From: Sanderia malayensis
Taxonomy: Eukaryota; Cnidaria; Scyphozoa; Semaeostomeae; Pelagiidae
Reading direction: 5' to 3'
NCBI GenBank assembly: GCA_013076295.1
Contig: RQOL01000807.1
Span: 1-64,000 of the forward strand
Length of the DNA: 64,000 nt
Shown here: positions 33,537-46,009 of the stretch, piece after piece
Numbering within the stretch: the first letter of the stretch is position 1
Layout of the letters: every line of letters begins with the position of its first letter
Position numbers and translations under genes: made by a program
Notes under the pieces: generated by a model
The model's input: only the letters and a program-made list of their open reading frames with translations
Told to the model about the DNA's origin: nothing
The model's database searches: none

Positions 33537-36500
33537 TTACAGGACTTCTTGGAAGACAATGTTTTTTGTCTTCCTGTGTGTTTCCTCTGGGAGGAATACT
33601 TTGAGCCCGTCAAATAATGTTGCTCTTGACATGGCCACATATAACTGACCATGTGTGAACACGGGCTCTGGTAAATACAAACCAACATACCTGAGAGATT
33701 GTCCCTGTGCCTTGTTGATAGTAAAGCAGTATGCTAGTCTGACAGGAAATTGCCGTCGCTTGATGTTGAACGGCATCTCACTGTCCTGTGTTGACAATGT
33801 TATTCTGGGAATCATGACCTGCTGGCCTCTGTGTTCCTTCGTGATGATCTCTGCTGTGATCACGTTACGTCGGAGATGGCGTACAATGAGTCTTGTGCCG
33901 TTACAAAGACCTTTCTTTGGATTTAGATTCCTCAGAAGAATGATTGTTGGACCAACCTTAAATAAGGAAAGCTTGAGGTTACAATGTGTATCATCGGAGG
34001 ACCATTATCAATATTTAAAATAAGTGGAGAATTAATGTATAATTAGTACATATAGGTAAATTATACCTTGAGTCTAAGTCGATGTAATGGCATTCCGTTA
34101 GGAGTTAGATTGTTGAGAAACTCAATTGGATATGCCGCCTCCTCATCTGGATTCTCTGTTATCACACTGTCTGTGCTGTAGTATGTTCTGTCAGCAGTTT
34201 GTAGTCTTTCCAGAATGATGTCATTGATTTGATGTGAGAAATCATTCTTTGGGGTAAGACAACAACGTTCTGACATGGTTACCGGATCCAGCATGAGGTG
34301 GGACTGTGGTGTATTAGGCTGGGGATATATGAAGTTGAGCATTTCCTCTTTCGAAGATGTGCATATTTGATGTGGCAAAGTGATATTGTCAAGTGCATCA
34401 TGTGGTTCTTGTTTGTTGCCGAGTCTTAGGAGCCATTCTGAGAATTCTCTGTAAGATTCATCTTGAACAGCTCTCATGTTTGTGTGTAGGCGATGTTGTC
34501 AAAACTGTGCCCACAAATCACTGATTTGATATGATTTAAGACTCTCTGATACGATTTTCTCTCTTCCTGCTTTGGGGACAACAGGTAGAACTTGTCTGAA
34601 ATCGCCACCAAGCAACATGAATTTGCCACCAAATGGCTTTTCAACTCTTGTGATATCCCGAAGCAGTCTGTCAACTGCTTGTAATGCCAATGCTGGTATC
34701 ATTGAAGCTTCATCCCATATGAACAGGGTTGTTTCACGCAACACTTGTGCAACACTTGTAACATTGATACAATTGTGCTTGGAATTGCGAATGCGATGTT
34801 CTGCCATTGATAAGCAGTGTTGCTGCAATTCCTGACGAAGCCATACACTGAACTTTGTGTCCAGATGCATGAAGATTACGAACCAACGTGTTGTAGAGAA
34901 ATGTTTTCCCTGTGCCGGCTGGTCCGTCGAGAAAGTGACAGCTCTGCTCTGATTGCGCTTCAATCGCTTGAATAATGGCTGTGTATACCACTTGTTGTTC
35001 TGGATTCAATGCAGCGCGCATTTGTTCTCCTTGCTCTCTTTCGTTTTCAACATCTGGTTTTCGATTTCAGCTCTTCTGTTGAGATGATCCATCAGGCCTC
35101 GGTATGTGTCAACACGAAGTTGACGCTGATTGTTCATAATCCAGCTCAGTTTATTGTCTTCTATCTTCGTATATGCATCTACCAGATACTGTTGAAATAG
35201 AAGTGATGCAATGTGGATGGCTGAGAATGCATCCCTGACCTGAATTCTGTATAAATAGTATTCGGAGAGGGTTAGTTTGGTACGACGGTTACGATTGTTG
35301 TGGTGTTCACCCGCTATGTGTGCTGTGGGCAATCGTTGAAGGTCCAAACTGTAACCTCTGTCACCATGAAAGAACATCAATGGATACGTGAGAGGATCGG
35401 CAATTGGACTCGTTGCGTAAATCTTCATGAGATCTCCGCGTCTTGTTTGTATCTGCAATTCTCTATCATCAGGATTCCGTGCACCTCCATTCTGTACTGT
35501 GTATATAGCTGCAATTTCTCTGGCAGTAGGATTATCGTATCTGCGATCTTGTTGTGGGCGACCTGTTATGATCATTTTGAATGTCGGAATAGGCTGATTG
35601 TTTGCAATAGCTTGCTGCCGCTGTTCCTCCAATATTTCACCCATGCTTCGAAAATGTTGTGCAAATCGATTGACTGCCATTAACTCATTCTGGAGAAGTG
35701 CAACAATGTCCAAATCAAGACGCTGTTCTCCTGCAGTGTTTTGCCGTTCCTGCAATGCTTGTTGCGTATCCATGATGTAAAGTTCTGCGTATTTTCTGGA
35801 TCTGTCTGTTTCTGTTACACCTGTTAATGATTCAAAGCATAAGTTAGGGAAATAAAAATTCAATCGTAGCCAGCGTAAACAAATAATACGTTTTATTGAT
35901 AATGACTGGAATCATATTGTATCAGTTACCAGTCATGTGATATGCCTTTCCATGAATTGTGATAACTGGTGGTCCAGCTCTAGCATGACGTACAATATTA
36001 GCCTTCCATGATGCCATGGCCATTAGTGAGTTGTATTGCCGGAAGTGCTTTAAGAAATACTTTGATTCGGCAGTATCACCAGTGTACAAATGCATGACAC
36101 TGTTTGGAGGTGGTTCAATTTGATCCAGAGTGATTAAACCTCCCATACAACACTTGTTGTATTGTTTTCGGGAGTTAAGTTCTTCTTTGAAGTACTTTGC
36201 ACCACAATGAATGCATGTTCCGGTCATTTTATTCAAGTGGTGTGGTAATGGGGAAATGGGGAGAAGGGGATGAGGTTTTCAGCTTCATTGTTCTCGGGGA
36301 CAGGGTTGTCAACTTGCATTTGCTGATCTTCAACGGGTCCTGGTATCTGATTTTCATCGGGTACTGGAACTGCTTCGTGCATCTCGATGTCTGCAGGCTG
36401 TTCTGCTGCTGGAAGCTCTTGGTTCTGAATGGGAAGCTCTGGTTCCATGTCCATCTCCATTGGCTGTATCTCTGGAAGAGGATACTGTGCTGGAAATGGC

Positions 36501-36697
36501 TGATATTCAGGGGCTTCTAGCTGACGGTTTTCGAGCTACAATTGTTGAAGATCGTTGACTGCTGCAAGTACGTTATCGGCATTTTCTGTCTGTTGAGGTG
36601 GAAGCTGTTGATTGATCTGTCTCCTATGCTGCACATTCTCCCGCACTTGATTTCTACGCCTGTCGCCCGTTATACTTTTCCTGGACTTACGCGGCAT
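33537..36697 (-). pseudogene. Helitron Rep/helicase protein with the Rep region deleted, disrupted
   Basis: Read from ATG at 36,697 (MPRKSRKSITGDRRRN): a Gln/Pro/Glu-rich N-terminus with an in-frame TAG at 36,538-36,536. A zinc-binding segment follows, CIHCGAKYF ... CCMGG (36,236-35,922), then the Helitron-like N domain (35,863-35,006) ending IENQMLK. The Rep nuclease block (HUH and tyrosine motifs) that should follow is absent. The sequence jumps to the Pif1-family helicase: Walker A GPAGTGKT (about 34,910), IWDEASM, GGDFRQVLPVVP (about 34,580-34,720), a region joined by an intron (about 34,065-33,957) to GPTIIL, and the C-terminal INKAQGQSLRYVGLYLPEP ... YVAMSRAT (33,863-33,600). Several frame changes separate the blocks. 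It cannot encode a working Rep, so this copy was probably mobilised in trans or decayed after insertion. Confidence 0.85.
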
Positions 36698-36739
36698 GGT
36701 GCAAGTTGTGATATGGAAAAGAAGCAGGGACAAATTAAA

Positions 36740-38580
36740 TTAGGCAATATTATTGTAAATGTTATTGCTTGGCCTCAATAGCAACAACAATGGAAATAAT
36801 TATAGCCCTGTGTAAAGCTGCAACACGAAGAAGTAAATATTATGTATTTAAAGAGTATGGTAGTGTTAAGTATAATGTTGTAAATAAATCATTATCATAA
36901 AAGTAATGCTATGTAATATGATGTAATTTTTATGAAAACCCTTACGTTAAACTGTGCTCGTTTCTGTTATGTAAACAGTCACTAAAATGGAAGAGAGTAT
37001 TGAAATTAAAATTAAATTATATTTGAAATTAAAATTATTGTTGACATGAATAAACGAATCATAAAAAGAGACTCCTAACACCTGTACGCAATGAAAATTA
37101 ACTTGTTGAATCCAGTGCAGTTGTTAAGAATTCAACAAATTTGGTTGTAAATTTGTTAAAAACGGCGCCATAAATGTTTGTTCATATATTCCAGATGCAT
37201 AAAACAAAAATGATGTTTTTATCCATGGTAAAGAGTAACTCGCTGCACATAGGTTACATTTACAAATCATTTAAGAACGAAAATATCATGTTCTGGTTCT
37301 GGTATCTGATGAAAATCAGATACCAGTAATGGAAAGAAGTTTGTAAAAGAGAGGTGTCCGTTATTTTAAAATCGATCAAAGTGGGCCTGTTTTTATAAAG
37401 TAAACAACTAATTAAAGAGCTGAACAAAATAGTGAGAAGGAAAAACTGCAATGAATTAATTCATTTCTTACCGAGCCTTGTGTCTTTCAAAACTATGGTG
37501 AGAAGCGAAAGAGAAATTAGGATAGTTATAAACTTAAAATATTTAATAAAAATATGATGCCTGAATAACAACCTGTTCTTGCCATGAAAAGCATGGAAAG
37601 AAGAGCAAAAATTATTGACATTATTAAGCGAAATAGCGATAAAGAAGCTTGTTAGCTTATAATGATAGCTTGTTAGAAAAAAACAACATTCATAATACTT
37701 ACTCAGCGATAAATAATTCCATATAATGATATCCTATTTATAATTTGGACAACTAAATTAAATTAGGCAAAATCTAATTGTGCAAATAATTAGAGGCGGG
37801 ATTTCTATTGTACCATACAGGTCCCATGATTGGTTTATACACGTCACGTGTTAGAAAAGGCGGGAAACTTGCTAGTGAAAAGGGAATTCCCCTTCGTCCG
37901 TCAGATTTGTTATAAAGGTAGGAGAGAGAAAATGCACGTGAAATTGAATTACATCATGGCGGCGATAGCATGCCAGCCAAGTATAGCCAGTGAGTATAGC
38001 AGATTGAGGAAAGGCATGGTGAGAGTCCAACTGCATCTTCTTAAATCATTTCCATGTGAAGAGTATGTATAAAGTATTTTGACTCACTGTTAAAAATGTG
38101 TTAACTCCAGTCTCATTTTCTGAGTTTAGATTGCAAAAATCGCTTAAAAAAGAATCATACTGTGAATAAATGACCACCGTTACCTGGTGCAACTGCAACA
38201 TCGCATTCATGAAAGTGAATACCATGCATTGGGTAAGTTATTAAGTGAAGGTTTTGCAACGAAATCATGTCAACATTCATAACTGATAAAGCTTTCTGAA
38301 TTATTAGAAATATGATTTAAACATTAAAAATACTGGAACATATAATTTGGAACATTTGGAACATATAAAATAAGAACATTTGGAACATATAATGAGAACA
38401 AATAGTATAGTAATAAAACTTTGACCATGCATGAACAAAAAAATGTGAAATGTTTTTCAAATTTTGGATATGAAAAGTAGATAATGTTAGTCAATATTTT
38501 GTGTTAATTTCAGCAGTTGTAATTTTATGATGGTTTAAAAGTTTTTATTTTTTCATGCATGGTCAAAAGCAGGACATGTG
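36740..38580. other. Helitron interior, no recognisable gene
   Basis: AT-rich. One open stretch on the plus strand (37,830-38,072, MAAIACQPSIASEY near its end) follows a gtcacgtg site and might be a first exon, but I cannot extend it. Confidence 0.4.
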
Positions 38581-38584
38581 TAAA

Positions 38585-39200
38585 TTAGTTAGGAAACTAT
38601 TCATTTACACATGTCCTGCATAATTTTTGCGGCCCTTTGGGTGGGCATGGCCACCATCAATGTTCGTGAGAATTCATTGGTGGCCTTCCCACCCTTTTTC
38701 TCATTTTTGGCCTTTCTTTGGCCTTTGCCAATCCTGACAAAGGCCTCCTTCTGTGATCTGTGAATACACAATTATGTAATAGGTTGTTTTTTTGGTGAAA
38801 GGATATTATGCAATATTTGGAAGATATCAATTGAACAACTGATCTTCAAATACAGAAGGTATACTTACACTATTTCTTTGGCGGGGAGTCTTCTCCCTTC
38901 CTTGTCATGGAGGGAGAATTTTTTTGTGCTGCCCAATTCTTCGAATTGGGCAGCACATTCCCTCTTCAGACTGAAAATGTCTTTGTACGTTATTTCCTAG
39001 GATACAAAAGCAAACAATGAAATAATTTTCCACGAAAACAATAACCATGAAATATGAATTAATTATTGTGAATTGTGCAAAAAAACTGATTAATTATGAA
39101 TGAATATATATTTGCTATAATTACTTTCGCTTCATCACCAAGCCAGATGATCATTTTTTTTGTGGCTCAGGCTTTTTGGTTGCACTTGCAAACCTTGAAG
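38585..39200 (-). CDS. Candidate small spliced gene of unknown function inside the Helitron
   Basis: Minus-strand coding-like blocks: a start near 39,196 (MASRFASATKKPEPQKK, or MIIWLGDEAK in a second frame), a block at about 38,998-38,880 (YKDIFSLKRECAAQFEELGS, then LHDKEGRRLPAKEIV), and a last block at about 38,760-38,585 (KEAFVRIGKGQRKA ... TQRAAKIMQDM, stop). The splice signals at 38,880 (gtaagt) and near 39,000 look usable. The product is short and rich in Lys and Arg. I do not recognise it, and the first exon frame is uncertain. Confidence 0.35.
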
Positions 39201-39299
39201 CCATAATAGCCTTAAAGCAAATAAATTATAGTTGTTTTTCTTTAATAAGGATAATTGGTGTGTGAAAAACAGAACATGTTTGCATGAAGTTGTACTGAT

Positions 39300-39990
39300 A
39301 CAAAATCAAAGGACAACTGCTAAACTGCAAATAGTGAAAAAGCAATAACATAATAGTGATTTAATTAGTAAGTAGTAAGTTATACATATGGTTGGTAAAC
39401 ATAATAGTAATGGAAAATTTCATTATCTAAATAATATTGAAAGAAAAGTACATACCCAAAAATCTGAAAAAAATGAGATGTCAACAGCTAAACTGCAAAT
39501 ACTGAAAAAGAAGAAGAGAATTGTGATTTAGATGCTAAGTAGTAAGTTGTACATATCGTTGGTGAACATAAAAGTAATGGAGACTTTCATTATCTGAGTA
39601 ACATTGAAAGAAAAGTACATACTGAAATCTGAACAATGTAAAAAATGAAAGGATAAAAGGCCAACTACCAAACTGTAAATACTGGAAAAATAATAAGATG
39701 ACTGTGATTTATATGGTAAGTAGTAAGTTATACATACGCTTAGTGAAGACAATAGTAATGGAGAAACTCATTATCCAAGTAACATTGAAGTGAAAGTACA
39801 TACCGAAAATGTGCTAAACGAAATAAAAATCGAGCAGGGCAACTGCCAAACTGCAAATACTGGAAAAATAATAAGATGACTGTGATTTATATGGTAAGTA
39901 GTAAGTTATACATATGCTTAGTGAAGACAATAGTAATGGAGAAACTCATTATCCAAGTAACATTGAACTGAAAGTACATACCGAAATTTT
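39300..39990. repeat. Tandem array, about 170-180-bp unit, 4 copies
   Basis: Units start near 39,313, 39,482, 39,662 and 39,841 with caactgctaaactgcaaat variants, each followed by taagtagtaagttatacata and gaaagtacatac. The last two units are the most alike. Confidence 0.85.
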
Positions 39991-40954
39991 TTTTTCTTCA
40001 GTATTAGGAAGGTTCACCGAAAACAATTGAAAAAATAAACGAAGACTGGAAAAGGAATATCATCAGTGATTAAATACATGGAAATAGTTGTGCATGTAAT
40101 AAAAAATTTAGGTATTATTTGTAAATGTATTTATTAATATGTAAAAGTACAAATTATTAGTAATGAGTTAAAAACAATTTACCTGTTGACTTGTGGCTCT
40201 ACTTTTGACAGTGATGAACACGAACGGAAAATATTTTTGGCGCGTTGCGTTGTGAAGATAATTTTGAATATGAACACCATGGCAACAGATTGAAGATGGC
40301 CTCGTATAATAAAATATAGATAACTGAAATCGAGGCCTCCTGGAAATGTCACAGAATGCGTAAATATTGTCAGTATGTGTGGTGGAAATACCCTGGTAGT
40401 GGCCTGATAGTGTGAAATTTAGTTATGAGAAATGACTACAGAAAATGAAGACTTTTCAAGAGAAGCATATGTAATGTTGCACGCTTCACTGGTAAATTAT
40501 ATTCAGGTAAATAGTACATTTATGTTGTAAGATATACAGTTTTTGTTGTAACTATAAAATTTATAAGTTGAAGTCATCTCCTTTCAACCTTTGTTGTGTG
40601 TTCTTAATATTCTATCATCAATCATGCATCTTCTTCATTCTCTGTGTATTTATCAATGAAGGGTACTACAAAGTATAAAGTATAAAAATATATTAACAAT
40701 ATTTCTATACTACAAAGTATAGAAATATATTAACAAATTGGAGAACATATGATTGCCTACAAAGACTTAAAAAACTGCTTGAACATACTATTCAATGCAA
40801 CATGAAAAATAAAATTATAAATACAATGCTACATCATACTCAAAAATACTATACATGACCATGCAATACTATACTGTATGATACTATATATATATACAAT
40901 CATGCAATACTATCTTGTATCACACTACATCTAATATATATGTTGTATATTATC

Positions 40955-41275
40955 AAGAAACATTGACTGACAGGGCGCACTTCGTGCGCTGCATTCGCCT
41001 CCGCTCATGCCCCTTTCAACCCCACGTACAATGGGTTGAAAGGGGCATGAGCGGAGGTTAGCTAAGTTAGCTCGCTGCGCTCGCCTGTCTATCTATTATC
41101 AAGAAACATTGACTGATAGGGCGCACTTCATGCGCTGCATTCACTTCGCTCATGCCCCTTTCAACCCCACGTACAATAAGTTAGCTCGCTGCGCTCGCCT
41201 GTCTATCTATTATCAAGAAACATTGACTGATAGGGCGCACTTCGTGCTCTGCATTCGCTGACGCTCATGCCCATA
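40955..41275. repeat. Three units of the about 113-bp hairpin repeat
   Basis: Inverted relatives of the array at 10,925-12,013, with gggcgcacttcgtgcgctgc and agctcgctgcgctcgcctg. One unit carries an inserted inverted copy of its own ccacgtacaatgggttg segment. Confidence 0.9.
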
Positions 41276-41503
41276 CATACATACATACATACATACATAC
41301 ATACATACATACCTACATACATACATACATACATACATACATACATGAGCCGGGTTCGGTCGCTTCGCTCCCTCCCCGGAGCCCGTGAAGTAAACAAAGC
41401 TTAATCTGGTTGGCGCGCTTCGCACGCTGCATTCGCTCCCGCTCATGCCCATACATACATACATACATACATACATACATACATACATACATACATACAT
41501 ACT
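41272..41503. repeat. (CATA)n tracts around a Helitron 3'-end-like module
   Basis: CATA runs at 41,272-41,345 and 41,447-41,503 flank an inverted module with gccgggttcggtcgcttcgc and aagcttaatctggttggcgc. Confidence 0.9.
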
Positions 41504-41840
41504 ATACCAACATACTATACCTACTATAAAATCATACTATACTACATACCATACCTACATACTATACCAACATACTATACCTACTATACTTACATACTAT
41601 ACCTACTATAAAAACATACTATACATACTATACCTACTATACATACTATAAAAACATACTATACCTACTATAAAAGATACTATACATACTATACCTACTA
41701 TCAAAAAATACTATACCTACTATACCTACTATAAAAACACACTATACATACTATACCTACTATACATACTATAAAAACATACTATACATACTATACCTAC
41801 TATAAAAACCTACTATACCTACTATACCTACTATACAAAC
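41504..41840. repeat. Minisatellite of catactatacctactataaa variants
   Basis: About 330 bp of 10-20-bp units combining actatacctactata and aaaacata. Confidence 0.9.
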
Positions 41841-42660
41841 ATACAAACACTTGTGGAAAGTTTAAATGGGGAAAATCGTGCAAATAGCGCCTGAAAAATT
41901 TATAACTTTGACTTTGTTTTCATTGGGCCTAAGCGTTGCAAGCATGCCGAAGCAACGCCTACTACAAAAACTACAACTATTTCAACTCAAAATACTAAAC
42001 AAAGCTATCACCTGTGTTCCCAATTGTTTCCTGCAACTCTCTAGGGTCTTTGAAACAATTAGCAGCTCTTGACAAAGAAAATTGAGCTCGTAAAACACTT
42101 TGAAAGGCGCCCTTTGTGTGGAAAACAAAAACACGCGTCTTCTCCAAAAGTACCTGCTGCAACCGATGGCAAATAACGAAAAACGACCAAAAATTCGCAT
42201 GCGTCGCCCGCAACCGAGGGCGAGAAACGAAAATTGATCGACAGCCCACGTGAGTCACGCGAAAGGAGCCAATGAAATTGCAGGAAAAGGCGAAACGGGT
42301 CACGTGAAGAGCGAACACTCTGTTCGAAAATGGAGTTCGCTACACCAATTTGGAAGTTTCGCCAGCGTAAACCGTAGTTTTTTCGTGATGGCACAATTAG
42401 CAGAATATTTAGTGGAATAATTCAAAATTTCAGGAGAAAATCGAAAAACAAAATCCATTACCCTGGTTAAATAAATAAACTAAACATTCAGTGTGAATTT
42501 CATTGCCATATATCCATGTACAAAAAAGCCTTTGTGATTACACGGTTCGCCGTTTCAGCCCATTGTTTTTGGGCGTTCGACCTATTGTTTTGGGTCGAAT
42601 CTATTGTTTTTGGCAGGGAAAGTGCGTCATCACGTGACATCGCAGAATAGTAATATTAGA

Positions 42661-42835
42661 TCTCATTCTCCTGATGATGACCTCAACGTCGAAACTAGTT
42701 GAAATTTAAGCTAATAATTCGCATTCAGTTATTCCTGTTCGTCTTTCTTTTTGTCCATCTTTATAATTTTTATAATATATATATTTTTTTTGTAATATAT
42801 ATATATAGTATAGAATCTAGAATCACTAAAACAAC
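42661..42835 (+). mobile_element. 3' tail of Penelope-like copy 1 (right of the Helitron)
   Basis: It resumes exactly at tctcattctcc and carries the same 3' UTR as 45,047-45,176, ending in an AT-rich tract. It is followed at once by the 5'-truncated coding part of copy 2, so the two copies were in tandem. Confidence 0.85.
42664..42705 (+). ncRNA. Hammerhead-ribozyme-like motif in the Penelope-like tail
   Basis: CTGATGA, then a short GAC/GTC stem with a 6-nt loop, then GAAAC, in the order of a hammerhead core. Penelope-like elements are known to carry hammerheads in their terminal repeats. Stem I pairing (AAATCTC with GAGATTT in copy 2) has 8 unpaired bases before the core, so the fold is not canonical. 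Confidence 0.35.
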
Positions 42836-42846
42836 GAAATAGTTCA

Positions 42847-44799
42847 TTGACCCCTAAAAACGTAGACCCAACCATTCAAACATTTGAAATTGCAATAACA
42901 GAAGACATTAAAAACCACGAAACTAGACACCTACCACACGATAACCTTACTAAAAAAGAACGCCAAGCCCTTAAGGAGCTCATGGACCGAGAGGACTTAG
43001 TTATAACCCAAGCGGACAAAGGCAGAGCTATTGTTATTTGGGGTATTGAAGAATATCTTCAAGAGGCTAATAACCAATTGAATAATACAGAGTTTTACCA
43101 ACAACTTTTAACAGACCCTTTTGAAGATTACCAAAAAATAATAATAAACTCTCTGAAAGAACTACACTCTGATGATTTAATCAATAAGGAAACAGTAGAT
43201 ACACTAACACCTATTAACGCCAAACCAGCTCGCTTTTACTTACTCCCCAAAATACACAAGAACAACCCTGGACGACCCGCTATTTCATCAGTTAATTGCC
43301 ATACAACTAAGCTATCTAAATACGTTGATTACTACATCCAGCCCTTAGCTAAGAAAGTTAAATCCTACATACGTGACACAACAGATCTATTAAATAAAAT
43401 CAAAAATATCCCTACACTACAACACAATGTCATACTAGTAACTATGGATGTTCGATCATCATACTCAAACATTAAACACAAAGATGGATTAGAATCCCTA
43501 AAACAAGACCTAAATAAACGAACATCTAAAGATCCCCCTACTGACGTTTTGTTAACCTTAATGAACCACATTTTAACACTGAGCAACTTTAATTTTAATG
43601 GTAAACACTATCTTCAAATCAAAGGTTGTGCTATGGGCACAGTTGCAGCACCATCATATGCCACCATCTATATGGGTAAATTTGAAGAAACCTATATTTA
43701 TCCTGAAATTAACAACAATTGCCTATTCTATACCAGATATATTGATGACATATTCTTAATTTACACAGGTGGGGAAACTAAGCTTTTGGAATTCCTTACA
43801 AACCTTAACACTAAACACGACTCTATCAAATTCGATCATGAAAAATCTATGCAATCCATTCCATTTCTAGACACCCTCATATACATTGATGAAAATAGAC
43901 AGCTGCAAACTACACTCTATGCTAAACCTACAGACACACGTAATTACCTCCATTTCAAATCTACTCACCCCAAACATCTAAAACAAAGTTTACCGTATTC
44001 ACAAGCATTAAGATTAAAAAGGATCTGTTCAGACAGTAACAAATTTAACAAACATTGTGAAACACTTACAGAAAACTTTAAAGCACGTGGTTATGCAGAA
44101 GACTCAATAAACAAACAAGTGGAAAAAGCAAGCTCGGTTCCTCAAGAAAATACTCTAGAATTAACAGCTAAAAAACGTTCTAACCGCATTCCTCTCGTAA
44201 CTACATTCAATGATACCCTCCCACCCCTAAGTAACATAATAAAAAACCGTTGGGACATTATAAAACTAAAACCAGAGCTAAATGATATTTTTCAAGACCC
44301 TGGTATAATAGCGTATCGCCGACCCCAAAACCTTAAAGAAATAGTTGGAAGTAATACTATAATCAACAACAAAGTTTTCCGTAAAAAACAACAATCCAAA
44401 ACTGTTAAATTTTGTCAACCATGCAATACAAAAAACAACCTCTGCTGTAACCACCTTCAATCAACTAACTCCTTCACTAGCTCTGTTACCAAAACCACAT
44501 ATAAGATCTATCATGAGTCCAACTGCAAAAGTAGAAATGTCATCTATTTACTAGAATGCATTCGCTGCAAAATACAGTATGTAGGGAAGTCTGAATGGCC
44601 ATTTAATATAAGACTCAACAATTACAGATATCGTATAAAATCCACTGACTACAGCAAACTTCTCCCAGTAGAACAACACTTCCGCTCCATAAACCACGAT
44701 TTCACCACAGATGCCAAGTTTACTATCATCGAAAGAATTGAAAAAAATATCAATAACAAAGAAAATAACAACTTCTATTCTGGAATCACACGAAGATAA
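42847..44799 (+). pseudogene. Penelope-like reverse transcriptase with GIY-YIG endonuclease (copy 2), 5'-truncated and frameshifted at the end
   Basis: An open frame of 650 codons with no natural start (the tandem junction lies just upstream). It contains the pre-RT region (ITQADKGRAIVIWGIEEYL), RT motifs (RFYLLPKIHKNNPGRPAISS, VTMDVRSSYSNIKH, KGCAMGTVAAP, TRYIDDIFLIY with the YIDD box at 43,738-43,749), and the C-terminal GIY-YIG domain (NVIYLLECIRCKIQYVGKS, about 44,535-44,592). A 5-bp deletion relative to copy 1 (tttaa near 44,772) shifts the last 40 codons: NWILRLKTLSPNGLN follows in another frame. The combination of RT and CCHH-linked GIY-YIG identifies a Penelope-like element. Confidence 0.9.
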
Positions 44800-45045
44800 C
44801 TGGATACTCCGTCTGAAAACTCTATCCCCCAATGGCCTTAATGGTAAATTAAACCACCCCGAAAACATGACCCTTTATAATCATTAACTAAAGGATAAGC
44901 CACAATATTTTTTTCATTTTGTTGTTATTACATTGTTTCCTTGTGGCCTATCATTTATCTTCAATTACTCTTAATTGTATCAATGTTACGTCATATAGAT
45001 CGCGTTGATTTGTAAAACACATCGCATTGTAAAATAAATCTCATT

Positions 45046-45176
45046 CTCCTCATGATGAACTCAACGTCGAAACTAGTTGAGATTTAAGCTAATAATTCGA
45101 ATTCAGTTAATCCTGTTCGTCTTTCTTTTTGTTCATCTTTATTTTTTTTATAATATATATATATATAATTTATAAT
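45046..45176 (+). repeat. 3' tail of Penelope-like copy 2 (second copy of the terminal repeat)
   Basis: Direct repeat of 42,661-42,790 with a few changes (ctcatgatga for ctgatgatga in the hammerhead-like core). Confidence 0.85.
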
Positions 45177-45185
45177 ATATAGGTA

Positions 45186-45900
45186 AGCAAGGGGGAAAAA
45201 TGTTTCGAACGTCCAGCTATTGTTTTACTTTAATTGAACTGACCAATCAGTGCACTTTAAGAACAATGGAAATGCAACCAAACGCAACAAAATTGTTTGT
45301 CATGGCGGCTAAAATCCCGCCGAGCTGTGAGAAAGTGTTGTTTTTATTTAGAGTTGCTGCTACATATAGTTAAAAAAAAACAACTTCAAACAAACATTTT
45401 TCAAAAGAGCAATAGTTTTTCTAAATTTCCATCGGCCTGATTTTTAAAATTCATCCTAATAACAAAGATATGAGAACAAGAACATGCCATATTTTCATTG
45501 TTTTTCCTTATTTTTGCCTCAATTCATTAGCAAGAGTAAATAAAGCGCTTGTTATTTATTGAAAATATGGCGAAATTTCGTTAAATTTCATGAAGATATA
45601 GCATGTTCTTGTTCTCATATCTTTGTTATTAGGATGAATTTTAAAAATCAGACCGATGGAAATTTAGAAAAACTATTGCTCTTTTGAAAAATGTTTGTTT
45701 GAAGTTGTTTTTTAAACTATATGTGGCAGCAACTCTAAATAAAAACACCACTTTCTCACAGCTCGGCGGGACTTTAGCCGCCATGACAGACAATTTTGTT
45801 GCGTTTTGTTGCATTTCTATTGTTCTTAAAGTGCAATGATTGGTCAGTTCAATTGAAGTAAAACAATAGCTGGACGTTCGAAAAATTTTTCCCCCTTGCT
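45186..45900. mobile_element. Foldback (palindromic) element with 9-bp target duplication
   Basis: Arms of about 295 bp (45,186-45,480 and 45,605-45,900) are nearly perfect inverted copies, starting AGCAAGGGGGAAAAAT, around a loop of about 120 bp. ATATAGGTA is duplicated at 45,177-45,185 and 45,901-45,909. No ORF. A long inverted repeat with a 9-bp duplication is usual for Mutator-like (MULE) non-autonomous elements. Inference. Confidence 0.85.
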
Positions 45901-46009
45901 ATATAGGTATAGTATAATATATAATATATAAATGCGTTATTATAATATAAATATGTAGAGTAATATATAAGTACAACTGAAAACAATATAAAAATGCAAT
46001 GCAAACTAT

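Larger units (their letters stand above)
31038..42660 (-). mobile_element. 11.6-kb Helitron (minus strand), inserted in a Penelope-like element
   Basis: On the minus strand it starts TCTAATATTACTATTCTGCG at 42,660 after host A, and ends with a GGGG...CCCC stem plus CTAG at 31,041-31,038 before host T. Joining the flanks restores aaataaa^tctcattc, which is intact in the neighbouring Penelope-like copy at 45,039-45,055: direct proof of an A^T insertion without duplication. It carries a helicase-type gene, a small unrecognised spliced gene, and several tandem arrays. Confidence 0.9.
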
